Of a stretch of 26,337 bases of DNA, positions 24,954-26,337 are shown piece by piece (within the stretch, counting starts at the first letter, position 1; every line of letters starts with the position of its first letter). The stretch comes from CAZMRQ01 sp964568795 (lineage in GTDB: Bacteria; Pseudomonadota; Gammaproteobacteria; Comchoanobacterales; Comchoanobacteraceae), in the NCBI GenBank assembly GCA_964568795.1, contig CAZMRQ010000018.1:1-26337 (forward strand), in the 5' to 3' direction. The notes beneath the pieces were generated by a model. It worked only from the letters and a program-made list of their open reading frames with translations, ran no database searches and was not told where the DNA came from. A program made the position numbers and the translations under genes.

Positions 24954-25733
24954 ATGACAACTGATGATGAAAAGAATAAAAGGTCATTCGTTTCTCTGCT
25001 GACTTCTAATGCACAAAAAAGAAAAGCGGATGCTTTTAAAGTTAAAGTTGATTTTATAAAAAATTGCGTTAAGGCAGTTTCACAGCTCGTTAGAACTATT
25101 GACAGCGAGTGTATGATGACCATGATTAAGTTAGTGAGTCCCAGCCAATCGACTAAGATTGGTTCGTTTATCCGTAAAACAGTGGCCCGAGGGCGAGATC
25201 CTCTTTTTGATGCTGTGGAAGATGATCCAGTATTTACAAAGGGGCTTGTGGCAACTCTTGAAGATATAACTGATGAGGAAGTTAAAAATAAAGTGTCGGC
25301 TATTGTTGGTATTGTGCTTAGAGTTAGAGAGATAAGCTATGTTTGTCAACAAATAGAAAGTGCTGATGGCGATCAAATAGATGAAAAGTTAAAAAAACGC
25401 GCTTTAAAAAACGTAGGACGGCCGCTAAAAAAATTGATAGAAAACTGTTTTATAGTATCAGCTAGGGCTGCAATACGAGGAGCTTATGTTGCTGCGATTT
25501 TACATGATGTTCTCATTCTATTCCCCCAAATATGGCTTGGCAACAACAAAAAAAAAGATTATTCAAAACAGAGCATGGTGTGTTATTTGGATAGACATTT
25601 AGAAAGGCCTTTGGAAGATTGGTCAGCAAGACAAGGGATACGTTATGAAATAGGCGCTAATCTGCCTGTCAGTAATCAAATGAATGATTTTAAGTTAAGT
25701 GTCCGAGATATAGATAGTTTTGTACGCACATAA
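24954..25733 (+). CDS. Unrecognised AT-rich helical protein, reading frame continues after its stop
   Basis: A 259-residue, mainly helical, Lys-rich protein with no signal peptide. One weakly hydrophobic stretch (IRGAYVAAILHDVLILFPQI) occurs near residue 170-195. I do not recognise it. GAGG at 24943-24946 lies 7 nt before the ATG, and TATTAT (24929-24934) could be its -10. After the TAA at 25731 the same frame stays open for another 39 codons to a TAA at 25851. The extension (beginning PHGQVSLKEQVEKITD, ending NRFT) looks like protein. The gene may therefore be truncated by a nonsense mutation from an ancestral 299-codon form, or the stop may be natural. Confidence 0.6.
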   Translation: MTTDDEKNKRSFVSLLTSNAQKRKADAFKVKVDFIKNCVKAVSQLVRTIDSECMMTMIKLVSPSQSTKIGSFIRKTVARGRDPLFDAVEDDPVFTKGLVATLEDITDEEVKNKVSAIVGIVLRVREISYVCQQIESADGDQIDEKLKKRALKNVGRPLKKLIENCFIVSARAAIRGAYVAAILHDVLILFPQIWLGNNKKKDYSKQSMVCYLDRHLERPLEDWSARQGIRYEIGANLPVSNQMNDFKLSVRDIDSFVRT

Positions 25734-25853
25734 CCTCATGGACAAGTTTCTCTGAAAGAACAAGTTGAAAAAATTACTGACACAATATGTGCGGAAAAAA
25801 AACCAAATGTTGAAAATAGGGGCATGTTTGGCTCCAGCAATAGATTTACGTAA
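25734..25853 (+). pseudogene. In-frame 3' remnant or readthrough extension of the preceding gene
   Basis: Codons 261-299 of the frame that starts at 24954, separated from it only by the TAA at 25731-25733. The 39 sense codons read as a charged, coding-like segment and no frameshift is needed to join them. No start codon with a ribosome binding site lies at its head, so it is not an independent gene. Confidence 0.4.
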
Positions 25854-25874
25854 GATCATGAAATTAATGCATTT

Positions 25875-25898
25875 AGTTAATTTTTTTGCTCATTAACT
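25875..25898. promoter_or_regulatory. Dyad overlapping the -35 of the last gene, candidate operator
   Basis: AGTTAAT (25875-25881) and ATTAACT (25892-25898) are perfect inverted copies 10 nt apart. The half-sites are centred 17 bp apart, and the right arm touches the -35 region (about 25887-25892). No T tract follows, so a terminator role for the upstream gene is less likely than a binding site. Confidence 0.4.
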
Positions 25899-25915
25899 GT
25901 GATCTGTTCTATAAT
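25886..25915 (+). promoter_or_regulatory. Promoter of the gene at the window end
   Basis: A perfect TATAAT (25910-25915) follows TTGCTC (25886-25891) at 18 bp. The -35 is weak (3 of 6). A start near 25922 leaves a leader of about 15 nt carrying TAGGAG. Confidence 0.5.
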
Positions 25916-25936
25916 ATAAAAAAATAGGAGTCTAAG

Positions 25937-26337
25937 ATGTCAAATCAACCTGAAGAAAATGCTGGAGAGTTAAAGGGTTCATTCAATAAACAAGTTAAGA
26001 AGTTTGATAAGGCATATGCTGATTTCTATGTAGAATTTCATAAAAGCACATTAACTGATGTTGAAAAAAAACAATTAGAAGCTACTGTAGAAAGTATGTC
26101 TAATTTGATGGATGGTATGCGTACAGCCATGAAAGACATAGATGTGAGAGCTACAACCACTGAAGCCCTAAAAGAACTCAAAAAATACGACAAAACTACG
26201 TACCCTGAGAACCTTTCAATTGATGCGCAACGCGCATTAAATTTAATGATGTACTGCATTAAAGTTATTGCTAGCACACTCATGCAGTTAGCTGTAGAGG
26301 GTACTGCTCTGGCACACGATGGAAATACTCCAATTAC
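25937..26337 (+). CDS. Unrecognised AT-rich helical protein, cut by the window end
   Basis: An open frame of 133 codons without a stop before the window ends, so the gene is partial at its 3' side. TAGGAG at 25925-25930 lies 6 nt before the ATG and a promoter is placed correctly upstream, so the start is firm. The protein begins MSNQPEENAGELKGSF and is Lys/Glu-rich and helical, with coiled-coil tendency in residues about 10-85 and a more hydrophobic helix around ALNLMMYCIKVIASTLMQLA. No signal peptide. It resembles its two upstream neighbours in composition and size class but shows no evident sequence identity to them. Confidence 0.65.
   Translation, partial: MSNQPEENAGELKGSFNKQVKKFDKAYADFYVEFHKSTLTDVEKKQLEATVESMSNLMDGMRTAMKDIDVRATTTEALKELKKYDKTTYPENLSIDAQRALNLMMYCIKVIASTLMQLAVEGTALAHDGNTPI

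Noticed and set aside
1..26337. CRISPR arrays, insertion sequences, prophage or toxin-antitoxin modules
   Set aside because: No spaced direct repeats, transposase, phage structural genes or recognisable toxin-antitoxin pair were seen on either strand.

Overview
The window looks like a chromosomal segment of a Gram-negative, probably gammaproteobacterial organism of moderate to low GC. Evidence for this: a metal-type KDO-8-phosphate synthase (LPS core), exported cyclophilin, TesA and Ctp proteases with signal peptides, the gene order pyrG-kdsA-eno-ftsB, the divergent tesA / ybbA-ybbP arrangement also known from E. coli, DusA, and a RelA-type (p)ppGpp synthetase with a degenerate hydrolase domain. 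Several long unrecognised, AT-rich or alanine-rich proteins lie between the housekeeping genes. That mix resembles host-associated lineages such as the Legionellales, but this placement is inference. No rRNA, tRNA, CRISPR array or insertion sequence was seen.

Layout. 77-2053: a transporter of the dicarboxylate symporter (SDF) fold fused to a periplasmic-type solute-binding domain. 2171-3484: an unrecognised alanine-rich repeat protein, closed by the best intrinsic terminator in the window (3509-3540). 3600-8174: a tightly packed + strand run pyrG, kdsA, eno, ftsB and a cytochrome b561 (nucleotide, LPS, glycolysis, division, respiration). 8336-9530 (-): tesA then a secreted cyclophilin. 9529-12487 (+): the YbbA/YbbP ABC system, whose start codon interlocks with that of tesA. 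12613-15818 (+): an unknown multi-pass membrane protein translationally coupled to recJ. 15703-17055 (-): an unknown soluble protein whose 3' end overlaps recJ by 116 bp. 17166-18128 (+): dusA, overlapping the 3' end of cdd; rpmE-cdd form a - strand pair (18085-18710). 18814-22004 (+): relA and a complete, orphan tyrosine recombinase. 22006-23602 (-): a Ctp (S41) protease followed by a small exported protein.

The right end differs. A 0.5-kb gene-free gap (23615-24117) holds four consecutive perfect stem-loops, a candidate structured RNA. It is followed by three AT-rich, helical, unrecognised + strand genes (24118, 24954, 25937 to the window end), each with its own -10 element. The middle one is followed in frame by 39 more open codons after its TAA, suggesting a nonsense mutation or a recoded stop. 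This right end is the most accessory-looking part and the best place to look for lineage-specific functions, possibly secreted effectors; nothing in it can be given a function from sequence alone.

Genes that plausibly work together: pyrG/kdsA/eno as a co-translated metabolic cluster, YbbA with YbbP as one ABC machine, the Ctp protease with its overlapping small exported partner, and the unknown membrane protein with RecJ only by transcription.
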